Positions 50,604 through 59,636 of a stretch of DNA of 64,000 nucleotides are shown piece by piece. Position 1 is the first letter of the stretch. Every line of letters starts with the position of its first letter. The stretch is from Prochlorococcus marinus str. GP2. GTDB lineage: Bacteria > Cyanobacteriota > Cyanobacteriia > PCC-6307 > Cyanobiaceae. The translations under genes were made by a program, and so were the position numbers. Under the pieces are notes generated by a model. The model saw nothing but the letters and a program-made list of their open reading frames with translations, made no database searches and had not been told where the DNA came from. The DNA lies in NCBI RefSeq assembly GCF_000759885.1, contig NZ_JNAH01000002.1, positions 62,001 through 126,000 of the forward strand. Direction: 5' to 3'.

Positions 50604-52169
50604 TTAATGAGCGCTTTCTACACCACCTAGTCTTTCAAATAAGTTAAGACTTTCTTTATTTAATCCTACAATTTCAACTTTAGAACCACCATTCTGGAAT
50701 TTTCTAATAATTTGCTCGAGAGCAACAACGCCACTTTGATCCCAAATATGAGCTAAAGACATATCAATTACAATCTTTTCAGGATGTTCATAAAGATCAA
50801 ATCCTTGTAAAAAATAAATTTTACTTACAAAGAATAATTGGCCTTTAACTTTGTAGGTAATCAAATTATTTTCTTTAGCTCTTGAGATAGTTATAACTTT
50901 TGCCACTTTTCTGCTGAAAAGAATTGCAGCTAATGCGACTCCTGCAATAACTCCAAGTGCAAGATTATGAGGTTTTGTAAGCATTGTAACTGCAAATGTC
51001 ATAAGCATTACTGCAGTATCGCTTTTAGGTATCTTTCTAATATTTTTTAATCCATTTATATCTGCTGTACTTATTGCGATCGTTATCATGATTGCTACTA
51101 AAGCAGCCATTGGTATTGCTCCAATCCAAGACTTCAAGAGGATAATCATAATAAGTAAAGATATACCTGAGGAGAGGGTTGATAATCTAGATTTGCCACC
51201 ATTTTCAGTATTCATAACAGATTGCCCAACTAAGGCACATCCTGCCATACCACCAAATAAGGATGCCACAATATTTGCGATTCCCTGTCCTCTTGCTTCT
51301 TTATTTTTATTAGAACTTGTATCAGTTACATCATCTAAAATGTCTTGAGTTAAAAAAGTTTCCATTAAACCCACGAGAGATATTGCAAGTGAAGTAGGTA
51401 AAATTATCCCTAATGTTTCAAGACTAAAAGGTACTTTCCCATTTTCTATTGATCCAAAAGGGAGAGAAATACTTGGCAATCCATCAGGTAATTGACCCAA
51501 ATCGCTAACTGTTGGGACATCTAGATTAAAGAATATGCTTATAAGAGTAATTACTACTATTGCGATAAGTTGAGAGGGGACTATTTTTGTGATTTTTGGA
51601 AGCCCATAAATAATTACTAATCCTAGGATTACAAGTATCCAAACTACTGGAATCTGAGTGTTAACTGGATATTGACTTATAGATTGTTCAACTAATCCTT
51701 TTGATTCTTTAATACCTATTCCTAACTGAGGTAGTTGTGCTTGAAATATTAGAAGTGCCAGTGCATTTACAAATCCACTTAAGACTCCTGTTGGCACAAA
51801 TCGCATTTGGTAGGCAAGTCTTAAATATCCCCAAAGAATTTGGAATATTCCAGTTAATATTCCAGCTGCAATAAGATATGGGACTCCTAATCCAGGAGCT
51901 TGTGATTCTCCATAAGCAACAAGTCCAGTCATTAAAAGAGCTGTTGAACCTGTGGCTGAAGAGATCATCCCTCTTCTTCCTCCCACAATCGCAATTGTTA
52001 TAGATAAGCAAAATGCACCAAAAAGGCCAACTTTAGGATCTACACCAGCTATACCTGAAAAAGCAATTGCTTCAGGGATCATTGCAAATGCAACAACTAA
52101 GCCAGAGAGAATATTTGACTTTGGATCATCTAACCAATTTTTAGATAAATATCTTGAGAAATTTGACAT
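50604..52169 (-). CDS. SulP-family anion transporter with STAS domain
   Basis: 521-residue membrane transporter. About 10-14 helices include the family segments SGLVVAFAMIPEAIAFSGIAGVDP (about 22-45) and the two short consensus regions; the last ~100 residues form a cytosolic STAS domain (KIVIDMSLAHIWDQSGVVALEQI). SulP proteins carry sulfate, or bicarbonate with sodium (BicA-like). Proximity to metY-metA suggests sulfate, but the cyanobacterial BicA family also looks like this and I cannot separate them. Confidence 0.82.
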   Translation of the reverse strand: MSNFSRYLSKNWLDDPKSNILSGLVVAFAMIPEAIAFSGIAGVDPKVGLFGAFCLSITIAIVGGRRGMISSATGSTALLMTGLVAYGESQAPGLGVPYLIAAGILTGIFQILWGYLRLAYQMRFVPTGVLSGFVNALALLIFQAQLPQLGIGIKESKGLVEQSISQYPVNTQIPVVWILVILGLVIIYGLPKITKIVPSQLIAIVVITLISIFFNLDVPTVSDLGQLPDGLPSISLPFGSIENGKVPFSLETLGIILPTSLAISLVGLMETFLTQDILDDVTDTSSNKNKEARGQGIANIVASLFGGMAGCALVGQSVMNTENGGKSRLSTLSSGISLLIMIILLKSWIGAIPMAALVAIMITIAISTADINGLKNIRKIPKSDTAVMLMTFAVTMLTKPHNLALGVIAGVALAAILFSRKVAKVITISRAKENNLITYKVKGQLFFVSKIYFLQGFDLYEHPEKIVIDMSLAHIWDQSGVVALEQIIRKFQNGGSKVEIVGLNKESLNLFERLGGVESAH

Positions 52170-52199
52170 TTTAAGTTTCTTTATAATTAAGAAGTTACC

Positions 52200-53474
52200 T
52201 CATAAAGGAGGCAAAATACCTTGTGGGTCAAAAATATTCTTTAAAGTTTTTAATTCATTCATTCTATTTCCAAAGGCTAATGCAATTTCTTCTTCATGAG
52301 AATTCAAATGATTATGCAATTGTGCTAAGTGAATATTTGGATAAAACCTTTTTAGCTTGCTCCATGATTTATAAATCCATTCCAGAGCAACTTCTTTTTC
52401 TTGAAGATCATTTTTTTTCCATGATGCGTATATCCATGGTTTCCAAGTACTTTTTCTATGAACAAAAAAGCTTGAGCCATGATTTAACTTTTTAGTTTTG
52501 CCACCTAATTGTTGAGAAGCAACATAACAGGAATTATTGGGTTTATTATCCATTATTTCACTCAAACATTTTATGAAAATTGGGATATCATTTTTTAAAT
52601 CTTCTCCAAGAAGACTAATTACCTCAGAATGGTTATTTGCATTCAGGTCATATAAATTCAATTCCTTTGGAAAAAAATTAATTTTGTTAAAGTTCTCATA
52701 AAATTGTTTTTCTAGAGCGGGAAATTTGTCTAGAAGCATTAAGTATTCTTCTGTTCTTTTATCCTCTAAATTATTGAGTTCAGCAAAAATATATATATAA
52801 ATTTTTTGGGCATAAATCCACTGAAGACTAATATTTTCTGGAAATTCCTCTGATAGTTTTATTATTTCTGAAAGTTCATTTAGATTTACAAATCCTTCAA
52901 TAACCTTTATTGGATTAGATTGGATAGTCTTAAGTTCTATTTCGGTAATAATTGAGAAGAAGGGTGCTGCGCCTTTAATTGCTTCCCAAATCAATTGTTC
53001 TTCTGGATTTATTTGATTTTTTTTTAAAGAGATAAATTTGCCATTTCCCAAGAAACCTTTTATTGATTCAATATTATCAATGGCTAATCCGTAGGCTCTA
53101 CTGAGCGGGCTTACTCCACCAGTAAGTATATAGCCTGCTCCGGGAAGTTTAGAAAGTCCGATTGGAAAACTTCGATTATGTTTTTGTAAATGATTTACTA
53201 GATCCCCCATTATTACTCCACCACCAATTGTTACTAAATTGGTTTTTCTATCTAGGTGAATTTTGCTGTAATTTTTTCTTAGATCAAGAGTTGTAAAACC
53301 ATTTTTTGCACAGCTAGAGGTTGTACCTCCACTACATATGCAAAGGTGCTCGAATTCTTCATCAGAATATTTATTTTCATTAAATAAGGAATCATCAACT
53401 TCATAAATTAATTTCTTTAATTTTGCATCCTTTGAGTTGATATTTGGAACTTCAAGCAAAATATTATTTTTCAC
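52200..53474 (-). CDS. FAD-binding oxidoreductase (PCMH/BBE type)
   Basis: 424 residues. The N-terminal half is a VAO/PCMH-type FAD domain (CSGGTTSSCAKNGFTTLDLR near 48-67, VTIGGGVIMGDLVNHL near 80-95, GYILTGGVSPLSRAYGL near 118-135), and the end (IALAFGNRMNELKTLKNIFDPQGILPPL) is the usual C-terminal closing block. The substrate is unknown; sugars or hydroxy acids are typical. Its 5' end overlaps the longest version of the divergent cbiX reading frame by 31 bp, so the two promoters overlap coding sequence. Confidence 0.82.
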   Translation of the reverse strand: MKNNILLEVPNINSKDAKLKKLIYEVDDSLFNENKYSDEEFEHLCICSGGTTSSCAKNGFTTLDLRKNYSKIHLDRKTNLVTIGGGVIMGDLVNHLQKHNRSFPIGLSKLPGAGYILTGGVSPLSRAYGLAIDNIESIKGFLGNGKFISLKKNQINPEEQLIWEAIKGAAPFFSIITEIELKTIQSNPIKVIEGFVNLNELSEIIKLSEEFPENISLQWIYAQKIYIYIFAELNNLEDKRTEEYLMLLDKFPALEKQFYENFNKINFFPKELNLYDLNANNHSEVISLLGEDLKNDIPIFIKCLSEIMDNKPNNSCYVASQQLGGKTKKLNHGSSFFVHRKSTWKPWIYASWKKNDLQEKEVALEWIYKSWSKLKRFYPNIHLAQLHNHLNSHEEEIALAFGNRMNELKTLKNIFDPQGILPPL

Positions 53475-53515
53475 TACATGATATTGTTCTTTACTATTAT
53501 GGTATAAGTAATATC

Positions 53516-54640
53516 TTGATTTTGGATAATTTAGATTCGAAGTTAAATAATCAAGTCGCGATACTTATCTGTGGGCATGGGAGTAGAAATAAACTAGCCA
53601 TTACTGAATTTCAAGAATTAACTAAGTTCATACAAAAAAGATATCCAAACTTTTTGGTTGAATTTGGTTTCTTGGAATTCGCTAAACCTTCACTTGTTGA
53701 TGCTCTAGACAAGTTAAAAGATCTTTCTATAAAAAAAGTAATTGCAATACCAGCAATGCTTTTCGCTGCTGGCCATGTGAAAAATGATATACCTAGCTTG
53801 CTTATGAATTATTCAAGTAAAACAGGTATTGAAATAATTTATGGAAGAGAATTAGGTATTAATAATTTAATGATTAGTGCAGCTTGTGAAAGAGTTAAAG
53901 ATGTATTTAAACAAAATAATACTCTCAAACCTGAAGAATCATTATTAGTTGTTGTTGGTAGAGGTTCTTCTGACCCAGATGCGAATTCCAATGTTTCCAA
54001 AATTACAAGAATGATCGTAGAGGGTATTGGTTTAGGGTGGGGGGAAACAGTTTTTTCTGGAGTAACTTTCCCTCTTGTTGAACCTGGTTTGAAAAATGTT
54101 GTGAGACTTGGTTATAAAAATATCATTATTTTCCCTTATTTCCTTTTCTCAGGTGTTCTTGTCACAAGAATAAAAAGGCAAAGTGATTTAGTTGCGATTA
54201 ATAATCCAAATATTTCATTTATACATGCAAAATATCTTTCGTCACAATCTTATGTGGTCGACACATTTGTAGAAAGGATTGAAGAGATTCTTAATAACGA
54301 AGGGAATAATTTTATGAATTGCTCAACTTGTAAATATAGATCAAATTTATTTGGCTTTGAAAAAGAAGTTGGAATGGTACAAGAAAGTCATCATGACCAC
54401 GTACAGGGCCTGGGTATAAGTTGTGATTTATGTGATCCTGAATGTAATGGTGCTTGTGAAATGCAAAATCAAATACCAACTCATACCCAAGAAAAATCAA
54501 ACTCAGCAGGAGGAGATTACTTAGAACATGAACATGAAGAGGCTCATCAACATGAACATATTCACCATCACCATAGTATTTATCCAAACTCAAAACACCC
54601 TTTAGGACCTGTTACGCTTCGCTTGCCTAATAAAGACTAA
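53516..54640 (+). CDS. cbiX: Sirohydrochlorin cobaltochelatase (CbiX type) with metal-binding tail
   Basis: Inserts cobalt (or a related metal) into sirohydrochlorin in the anaerobic B12 or siroheme branch. The chelatase domain is duplicated: LICGHGSRNKLAITEFQ and VVVGRGSSDPDANSNVSK are the two CbiX/CbiK-like halves, with metal His residues in ICGHG and AAGHVKND. The C-terminus adds a cysteine cluster (NCSTC; SCDLCDPECNGACE) and a histidine-rich tail (HEHEEAHQHEHIHHHH), as reported for Bacillus CbiX proteins. TTG 53516 is chosen over 53444, where the frame would run into the divergent FAD gene. Confidence 0.88.
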   Translation: MILDNLDSKLNNQVAILICGHGSRNKLAITEFQELTKFIQKRYPNFLVEFGFLEFAKPSLVDALDKLKDLSIKKVIAIPAMLFAAGHVKNDIPSLLMNYSSKTGIEIIYGRELGINNLMISAACERVKDVFKQNNTLKPEESLLVVVGRGSSDPDANSNVSKITRMIVEGIGLGWGETVFSGVTFPLVEPGLKNVVRLGYKNIIIFPYFLFSGVLVTRIKRQSDLVAINNPNISFIHAKYLSSQSYVVDTFVERIEEILNNEGNNFMNCSTCKYRSNLFGFEKEVGMVQESHHDHVQGLGISCDLCDPECNGACEMQNQIPTHTQEKSNSAGGDYLEHEHEEAHQHEHIHHHHSIYPNSKHPLGPVTLRLPNKD

Positions 54641-54759
54641 ATCTTAAGAAAATCCGTTGAAAATTAATGAATCACCTGTCTCTTTCTCGACTTAGTCTTA
54701 ATAGACTCAGTACATATAAGTATTCTTAATATAAAATCTTGAAAGTATTTTGTACTAGA

Positions 54760-54801
54760 TTTTCCACAATTTATAGGTTGTTTTCCACGTCCAAATCCAC
54801 A
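54760..54801 (+). promoter_or_regulatory. Cluster of three DnaA-box-like 9-mers
   Basis: TTTTCCACA (54760-54768), TTTTCCACG (54781-54789) and AAATCCACA (54793-54801) lie in one orientation inside the 381-bp gene-free gap 54641-55021. TTTTCCACA is the cyanobacterial form of the DnaA box. The rest of the gap is AT-rich, with no ORF or RNA gene I can support; it must also carry the promoter of the DUF2811 gene. Confidence 0.45.
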
Positions 54802-55021
54802 TTGGATTAGAACTGCCAGTATTTTTCAAAAAAAACAGGACTTCAACATTATTGTTGACTTTTCTTTAAGATCTATTCAATTTTCTTATTTGAAAAGGAA
54901 GTTTTTTAAAAACACGCTTATAACATGAGTCTCATTTGATAATTTGAAAAGTTTTCTAGCAGATAATTTTTGATTTTTTTAGAAAAAAATATCATTATAG
55001 TTATGAAGAAATTAAAGATTT

Positions 55022-55279
55022 ATGGATCAACCCAGCCAATCAAATTTAATTGATAAGAAATTTGTCGAGTGCTATTCAAATAAAGTCTCTTTGGAAACAG
55101 AGCTATCAGAAACTCTTTATAACACTATGAAAGATTTCGTATTAAGTAACCCAACTTGGGATCAATATAAGCTTATAAATTCAGCGTTAGCTACTTTTCT
55201 CGTTCAAAACGGATGTAAAGATAATTCTGTATCAGAAATTTATTTAAATCAATTATTTACACCTTCTAAGTCTTTTTAA
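55022..55279 (+). CDS. DUF2811 family small protein
   Basis: 85 residues. VSLETELSETLYNTMKDFVLSNPTWDQYKLINSALATFLVQNG (about 24-66) corresponds to the cyanobacterial DUF2811 unit, which has a helical bundle pattern. No function known. Its 3' end overlaps the convergent GMC oxidoreductase by 14 bp. Confidence 0.72.
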   Translation: MDQPSQSNLIDKKFVECYSNKVSLETELSETLYNTMKDFVLSNPTWDQYKLINSALATFLVQNGCKDNSVSEIYLNQLFTPSKSF

Positions 55280-56906
55280 TATTTAAACAGGCTCTTCTAC
55301 TCAAAGCCATCATTGTAAGTGTGGGGCTTTGCCAAGATGAAGTGGGCCAGCATGCTCCATCTAGTACAAGTACATTCTTACAACTCCATAACCTATTGAA
55401 TTTATCAACTACGCTATTTTCTTCATTCGTTCCCATCGGTGCGCCCCCTACTTCATGAATGTAATATCCTGGAGGAGGGGGACTATCTGAGAGTGCAATC
55501 AAATTTTTTGTAAAAAAACTCCCTAATGGGATATTTATGAGTTCATTAATATTTTTTATTTCTCCATTTGCAGCTTTTATTGATTTTCGTATTGTGTTTT
55601 CCATATGTTTTGACATATTTAACTCATTCTCGCTCCATTCGAATTCAATATGGGGAATTGGAATGCCCCATTCATCTGTTTTTCTCGAGAGGGAAACTAA
55701 GTTTTTCTCTCGAGGAAGGACTTCACCATGGGCGATAAGAAAGCCAATGGATGAGTTTGTGTCTTTTTGCAAAAATTTAGGTATTCCTAATCTATCAATT
55801 GCCCCCCAGATTCCATAACCTCTATGGAAATTTATGCCGTCAATTTTTGGTAAATTTGAACCAAATGGAATAAAGAAACTGCCTGCTCCAGAAAGATCGG
55901 GAGGATTATCTAATATTTTTCCTGAGTTTTTTGTTTTTGGGACTGAAAAAAATCTGCAGATAGATATATGGTCCATGAGGTATTTACCTAATTTCCCAGA
56001 ATTATCTTTAAAACCTGAGGAATTTGATTTGTATTCTGAGTTCAGCAATATTCTGAGCGTTGAAATTGTTGATGCGCAAAGAAGGATTAAATCACAATTT
56101 AATTCTTTTTTGCAGCCATTATCTAAGTTTACGATCGTTAGTTTTGAAGCAAGCTCTGTTAACTTGTTAATTTCAAAAGATTCCACTAAGTGATTAGAGA
56201 TTATTTGTACATTTCCAGTCTCTAAAGCTTTTTTTAAGGTGGTTCCTACACTAGAGGAATTGGGCCATTTTTTATCTTTTACGGATGAATTACGGTCAAA
56301 TCCTCTTGATTGGATAAATGGATAGTTTAATTTTGATTTAACTTTACTTCCAAAAATTGTTTCGTTTTCTGTAAGAGGGATTTCACCAATATAAGTACCG
56401 TTTGGAACTTCCTTGATATCATCTTTTCGTCCATAAATTCCACAGAAACTTTCGATGAAATCATAGTGAGGGGATAGTTCATCGTATGAAATAGGCCAGT
56501 TTGGTCCGAATCCGTCTTGTTTAGCTGGATGAAAATCTTCTGATGAAAGTCTTAATGTTATGCCTCCCCAAGTTAGTGATCTACCCCCATAATGTTTACC
56601 TTGAGTCCAAAGGAAGGGCTTTTTTTTGGGGAATTCATAAGGATGCTTTAATTCATTTGAATATAAATCAGGATTATTTTTCCAATAACCAGGATGTTGA
56701 GATTGATTGGCATGTTTTTTTGTTAAAACGCCTGATAATCTTTTAAAGGTACTTTTTGGCTCATAATTACTAGCCTCATGCCTTTTTATTCTTGGTCCCG
56801 CTTCTATTACTAAAACTTTTATCCCCTGTTCTGCCAATGTAAGTGCTGCTATTCCTCCTGTAGCTCCAGAACCAACAACAATTGCATCGTAAGGACTTAT
56901 ATCCAA
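55266..56906 (-). CDS. GMC-family FAD oxidoreductase
   Basis: 546 residues. The N-terminal FAD Rossmann motif is VVGSGATGGIAALTLAEQG (about 11-29), followed by VIEAG. YGGRSLTWGGITLRLS (about 107-122) is the GMC signature-1 region, and the C-terminal histidine segment is HEVGGAPMGTNEENSVVD (about 482-499) with LVLDGACWPTSSWQSPTLTMMALSRR at the end (His-Asn pair replaced by W-S-S). Substrate unknown; family members oxidise sugars or alcohols. Confidence 0.88.
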   Translation of the reverse strand: MDISPYDAIVVGSGATGGIAALTLAEQGIKVLVIEAGPRIKRHEASNYEPKSTFKRLSGVLTKKHANQSQHPGYWKNNPDLYSNELKHPYEFPKKKPFLWTQGKHYGGRSLTWGGITLRLSSEDFHPAKQDGFGPNWPISYDELSPHYDFIESFCGIYGRKDDIKEVPNGTYIGEIPLTENETIFGSKVKSKLNYPFIQSRGFDRNSSVKDKKWPNSSSVGTTLKKALETGNVQIISNHLVESFEINKLTELASKLTIVNLDNGCKKELNCDLILLCASTISTLRILLNSEYKSNSSGFKDNSGKLGKYLMDHISICRFFSVPKTKNSGKILDNPPDLSGAGSFFIPFGSNLPKIDGINFHRGYGIWGAIDRLGIPKFLQKDTNSSIGFLIAHGEVLPREKNLVSLSRKTDEWGIPIPHIEFEWSENELNMSKHMENTIRKSIKAANGEIKNINELINIPLGSFFTKNLIALSDSPPPPGYYIHEVGGAPMGTNEENSVVDKFNRLWSCKNVLVLDGACWPTSSWQSPTLTMMALSRRACLNIKKT

Positions 56907-57013
56907 AACCTAGTTCGTGATTTGTTATTTCAATAAATATAGCATTCAGTAAATAACTAATTTTTAGAATTCAGCTTAAGAAGTTAGAATTTATTGAAAT
57001 ACTACTTAAAAAA

Positions 57014-57487
57014 ATGAGATTCATATTTATAACTGTTTTAATAATTGTTTTAACCCTACCTTCAAGAAGTTACGCTGCGTTGGATTATGGTAAACAATCC
57101 TTGGTAGGAACCGACTTTTCTGGATCTGATTTAAAAGGAGCAACTTTCTATTTGACCGATTTACAAGATGCAAATTTATCAGATTGTGAGCTCCAAAATG
57201 CGACTCTTTATGGTGCAAAGTTGAAAGATACTAATTTAAGTAACTCCAACTTAAAAGAAGTGACTTTAGACTCAGCGGTATTAGATGGAACAGACTTATC
57301 AAATACTAACTTGGAGGATTCTTTTGCTTATAGTACACAGTTTGAAAATGTAAAAATACAAGGTGCAGACTTCACAAATGTTTTTTTACCAAAAGACATT
57401 GTTAGGAAATTTTGTGAAACTGCCTCTGGCACTAATCCAATCACAAATAGAGATACCAGAGAAACTTTAGAGTGCGATTATGTTTAA
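57014..57487 (+). CDS. Secreted/lumenal pentapeptide-repeat protein
   Basis: 157 residues with a cleavable signal peptide (about 1-22, SRSYAALDYG) and roughly 18 pentapeptide units (A(D/N)LxD, e.g. GSDLKG, DANLSD, DTNLSN, GTDLSN), folding into a right-handed beta helix in the thylakoid lumen or periplasm. The last ~25 residues include two cysteines. Such lumenal pentapeptide proteins are common in cyanobacteria; the role is unknown. Confidence 0.85.
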   Translation: MRFIFITVLIIVLTLPSRSYAALDYGKQSLVGTDFSGSDLKGATFYLTDLQDANLSDCELQNATLYGAKLKDTNLSNSNLKEVTLDSAVLDGTDLSNTNLEDSFAYSTQFENVKIQGADFTNVFLPKDIVRKFCETASGTNPITNRDTRETLECDYV

Positions 57488-57489
57488 AT

Positions 57490-57897
57490 TTATGCACATA
57501 CAAGTTCTTTTTTAATCTTTCTTTGTTTATAAAGTGATCTTCCAGCAGGCCAACCTAAAGTAGATAGATGTCTCATTAAAGAACCTGAGTATTTAAAGTG
57601 AAAATTGTCTGAATATTTGATGCCAAGTTCTTTTAGAGTGGTTATTAATAAAAATAGATCTTTTTTGTTGCCTTTTTTCATATCCAACAAAATTAATGCC
57701 TTACTTGATAATTTTTTTTCTAGAACCTTATAATTTTTAGCAAAACCAAATTTAAGTAAATTAAATTCATCAGAATAAAGAGTATAAATTATTCCATCTT
57801 TAAATTTATATGGAGAAGTATCTGCATTAAATCTTGATGATATTAGTGTTTTGTATCCTTTTATGATTTTTCTGTTATTCATATTAATTGATTTCAT
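57490..57897 (-). CDS. Hypothetical protein, distantly GIY-YIG-like
   Basis: 135 residues. GIIYTLYSDEFNLLKFGFAKNY (about 35-56) resembles the core of T5orf172-type GIY-YIG domains (Y.L....LKFG), then a helical stretch and TLGWPAGRSLYKQRKIK near the end. No catalytic pattern is clear. It overlaps the end of the upstream RHH gene by 14 bp, as expected for a co-translated pair. Confidence 0.6.
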   Translation of the reverse strand: MKSINMNNRKIIKGYKTLISSRFNADTSPYKFKDGIIYTLYSDEFNLLKFGFAKNYKVLEKKLSSKALILLDMKKGNKKDLFLLITTLKELGIKYSDNFHFKYSGSLMRHLSTLGWPAGRSLYKQRKIKKELVCA

Positions 57898-58381
57898 TCT
57901 GAGCTATTTCGTATTTCTCCAATAGATTATTTACTTCTGCTAGTGCAATCCTCTTTTGACAGGCCGAGTCATATCTATTTACTGCTACTGAAGGTATTGA
58001 ACCCTTGCTTTTCATTTCCCTTATGCCAGTTTCTAAACATTGAAAAGCAACACTCGAAAGATCTCTACCTTCTGCTGCTGCCCAGACTTTTAAAAGATAA
58101 GTAAGATTTGATGGCACTGAGATCTGTACTTTATTTGAATTTGAAGTATTTAATGCAATATCATCGAGACTAATTTCTTTAGAGTAGATTGTCTCCTTAA
58201 CTTTTTTTTTCAAAATTTTTACTTGGCTTATAGCGTCCTCTTTATTCTTGATTTTTTGTTCTATTTCAAACAACTCTTCTTCAGAATTAATTAAAGCTTC
58301 TAATGCCCACTTAGCATCATCTTTAGCAATGGCGGTTCTATCAAGCCATTCATCTCTTATTTTTGACCAATTGCTAGGCAT
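57884..58381 (-). CDS. Ribbon-helix-helix-like regulator, hypothetical
   Basis: 165 residues. The first ~65 are a charged coiled-coil (EEELFEIEQKIKNKEDAISQVKIL). Residues ~84-125, VQISVPSNLTYLLKVWAAAEGRDLSSVAFQCLETGIREM, have the beta strand plus two helices of a ribbon-helix-helix (CopG/Arc-type) DNA-binding domain. Its translation overlaps the downstream 135-residue gene by 14 bp. A 14-bp palindrome 31 bp upstream is a candidate operator. Possible regulator or antitoxin; unproven. Confidence 0.65.
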   Translation of the reverse strand: MPSNWSKIRDEWLDRTAIAKDDAKWALEALINSEEELFEIEQKIKNKEDAISQVKILKKKVKETIYSKEISLDDIALNTSNSNKVQISVPSNLTYLLKVWAAAEGRDLSSVAFQCLETGIREMKSKGSIPSVAVNRYDSACQKRIALAEVNNLLEKYEIAQNEIN

Positions 58382-58410
58382 AAGCTTTGGGCGATAACTT
58401 AATAATAATT

Positions 58411-58460
58411 AAATCTATATAGATTGTCTACTCATTCTAAATAGAATTAATATAGATTGT
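58411..58460. promoter_or_regulatory. Operator-like palindrome and decamer repeat upstream of the RHH gene
   Basis: AATCTATATAGATT at 58412-58425 is a perfect 14-bp palindrome. Its half ATATAGATTGT recurs at 58450-58460, 33 bp (about three helical turns) from the first copy at 58417-58427. The site is 31 bp upstream of the RHH start codon at 58381. The rest of 58382-58650 (269 bp) holds no gene I can support. Confidence 0.45.
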
Positions 58461-58650
58461 ATAATTTTTTAAGTTTAGTTCTTAAGCGCCCTTATCTAAG
58501 GAATAATATTTAGTAAGTAGAACTTTAAAATCTATCCAATATGATTTTTAGGTATATTTTTCGTTAATTACAATCAATTTACTAGATAATTCAATTTTTA
58601 TTATTTTTTATTTTAGTTATTAGTTTTTGAATTAAAAAACTTCCAAGCTT

Positions 58651-59040
58651 TTAATCTCTTTCAATAAGTTCAATTTTATATCCGTCTGGATCCTCAACAA
58701 AAGCCAAGATGGTAGTACTGTTTTTCATTGTTTTAGGTTTGGTTGTTACTTTACAGCCATTATTTTCTAATTCTTGGCAAATAAGATGAATATCTTTTAC
58801 TCCAATAGCTATATGACCATATTTATTTCCAAGCTCATAGTCACCTGACTTTTTCCCCCAGTTATAAGTTAATTCAATTACTGTATCTTCTTTTTCTGAG
58901 CCATAGCCAACAAAAGCCAAAGTGAATTTTCCATGAGGGTAATCTTTTTTTCTTAACAAATTCATTCCTAATCTATTGACGTAAAAATCAATAGATTTAT
59001 CTAAATCTCCAACTCTCAACATTGTATGAAGGATACGCAT
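58651..59040 (-). CDS. gloA: Lactoylglutathione lyase (glyoxalase I)
   Basis: Metalloenzyme that detoxifies methylglyoxal as a glutathione adduct. 129 residues with all four metal ligands of the classical enzyme: H5 (MRILHTM), E56 (VIELTYN), H76 (YGHIAIG) and E124 (YKIELIERD). Two betaalphabetabetabeta halves are visible. Conserved marine picocyanobacterial length. ATG start at 59040. Confidence 0.95.
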   Translation of the reverse strand: MRILHTMLRVGDLDKSIDFYVNRLGMNLLRKKDYPHGKFTLAFVGYGSEKEDTVIELTYNWGKKSGDYELGNKYGHIAIGVKDIHLICQELENNGCKVTTKPKTMKNSTTILAFVEDPDGYKIELIERD

Positions 59041-59175
59041 TGTGAATTATGAACCTTTATCAATTATCTAATATTTAATAAACATCTGCCAAAATTGATT
59101 GGATAGAGGGTAAGTCTTTAATTAAGTTCAGAAAAATTAGGTTAAAATATATATGTACTAACTTCTATTATTTTA

Positions 59176-59610
59176 TTGAATCAGATATTCCAGAGACTAT
59201 CATCGGTTTTTTTGTATACGTTGCCTTTAAAGGCATCAATACCTTTTGGATATTATTTGTTCTATAAATATTCTTTTTTAAAAATACTATTATTAATAAC
59301 TTTTCCAATAGCAATAATTGAAAAATCTTTGCCTTTTGGTGGTTTTTTATTATTTATAATATTGTTTGCTGGATTAGCAAGAAATCCAAAAGTCCCCTAT
59401 TTCGTTAGATATAACGCATGCCAAGCATTACTAATTGATATTGCTTTGATAATAATTTCATATCTCTTGAGGATATTCCCCATAGTTGAACTAGGTTCAA
59501 TTATTTTTATAATAACGCTATGTATTTTTATCTATTCGATTTATCAATGTATTTTTGGGGTTGAACCTGAAATACCCTTAATTAGCAAATCTGTAAGAAT
59601 GCAAATTTAA
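59176..59610 (+). CDS. Tic20-like membrane protein
   Basis: 144 residues with four hydrophobic segments and the Tic20 family hallmark VPYFVRYNACQALLIDI (about 74-90). Tic20 is part of the chloroplast inner-envelope protein import channel; cyanobacterial homologues are membrane proteins of unclear function. TTG start at 59176. Confidence 0.8.
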   Translation: MNQIFQRLSSVFLYTLPLKASIPFGYYLFYKYSFLKILLLITFPIAIIEKSLPFGGFLLFIILFAGLARNPKVPYFVRYNACQALLIDIALIIISYLLRIFPIVELGSIIFIITLCIFIYSIYQCIFGVEPEIPLISKSVRMQI

Positions 59611-59636
59611 AAGATTTATAGATTTACTGACTTTCT

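Noticed and set aside
54760-54801. The DnaA boxes as the chromosome origin
   Set aside because: The gap lacks dnaN or other origin neighbours, and I recall the origin lying next to dnaN in this lineage. Reported only as a DnaA-box cluster.
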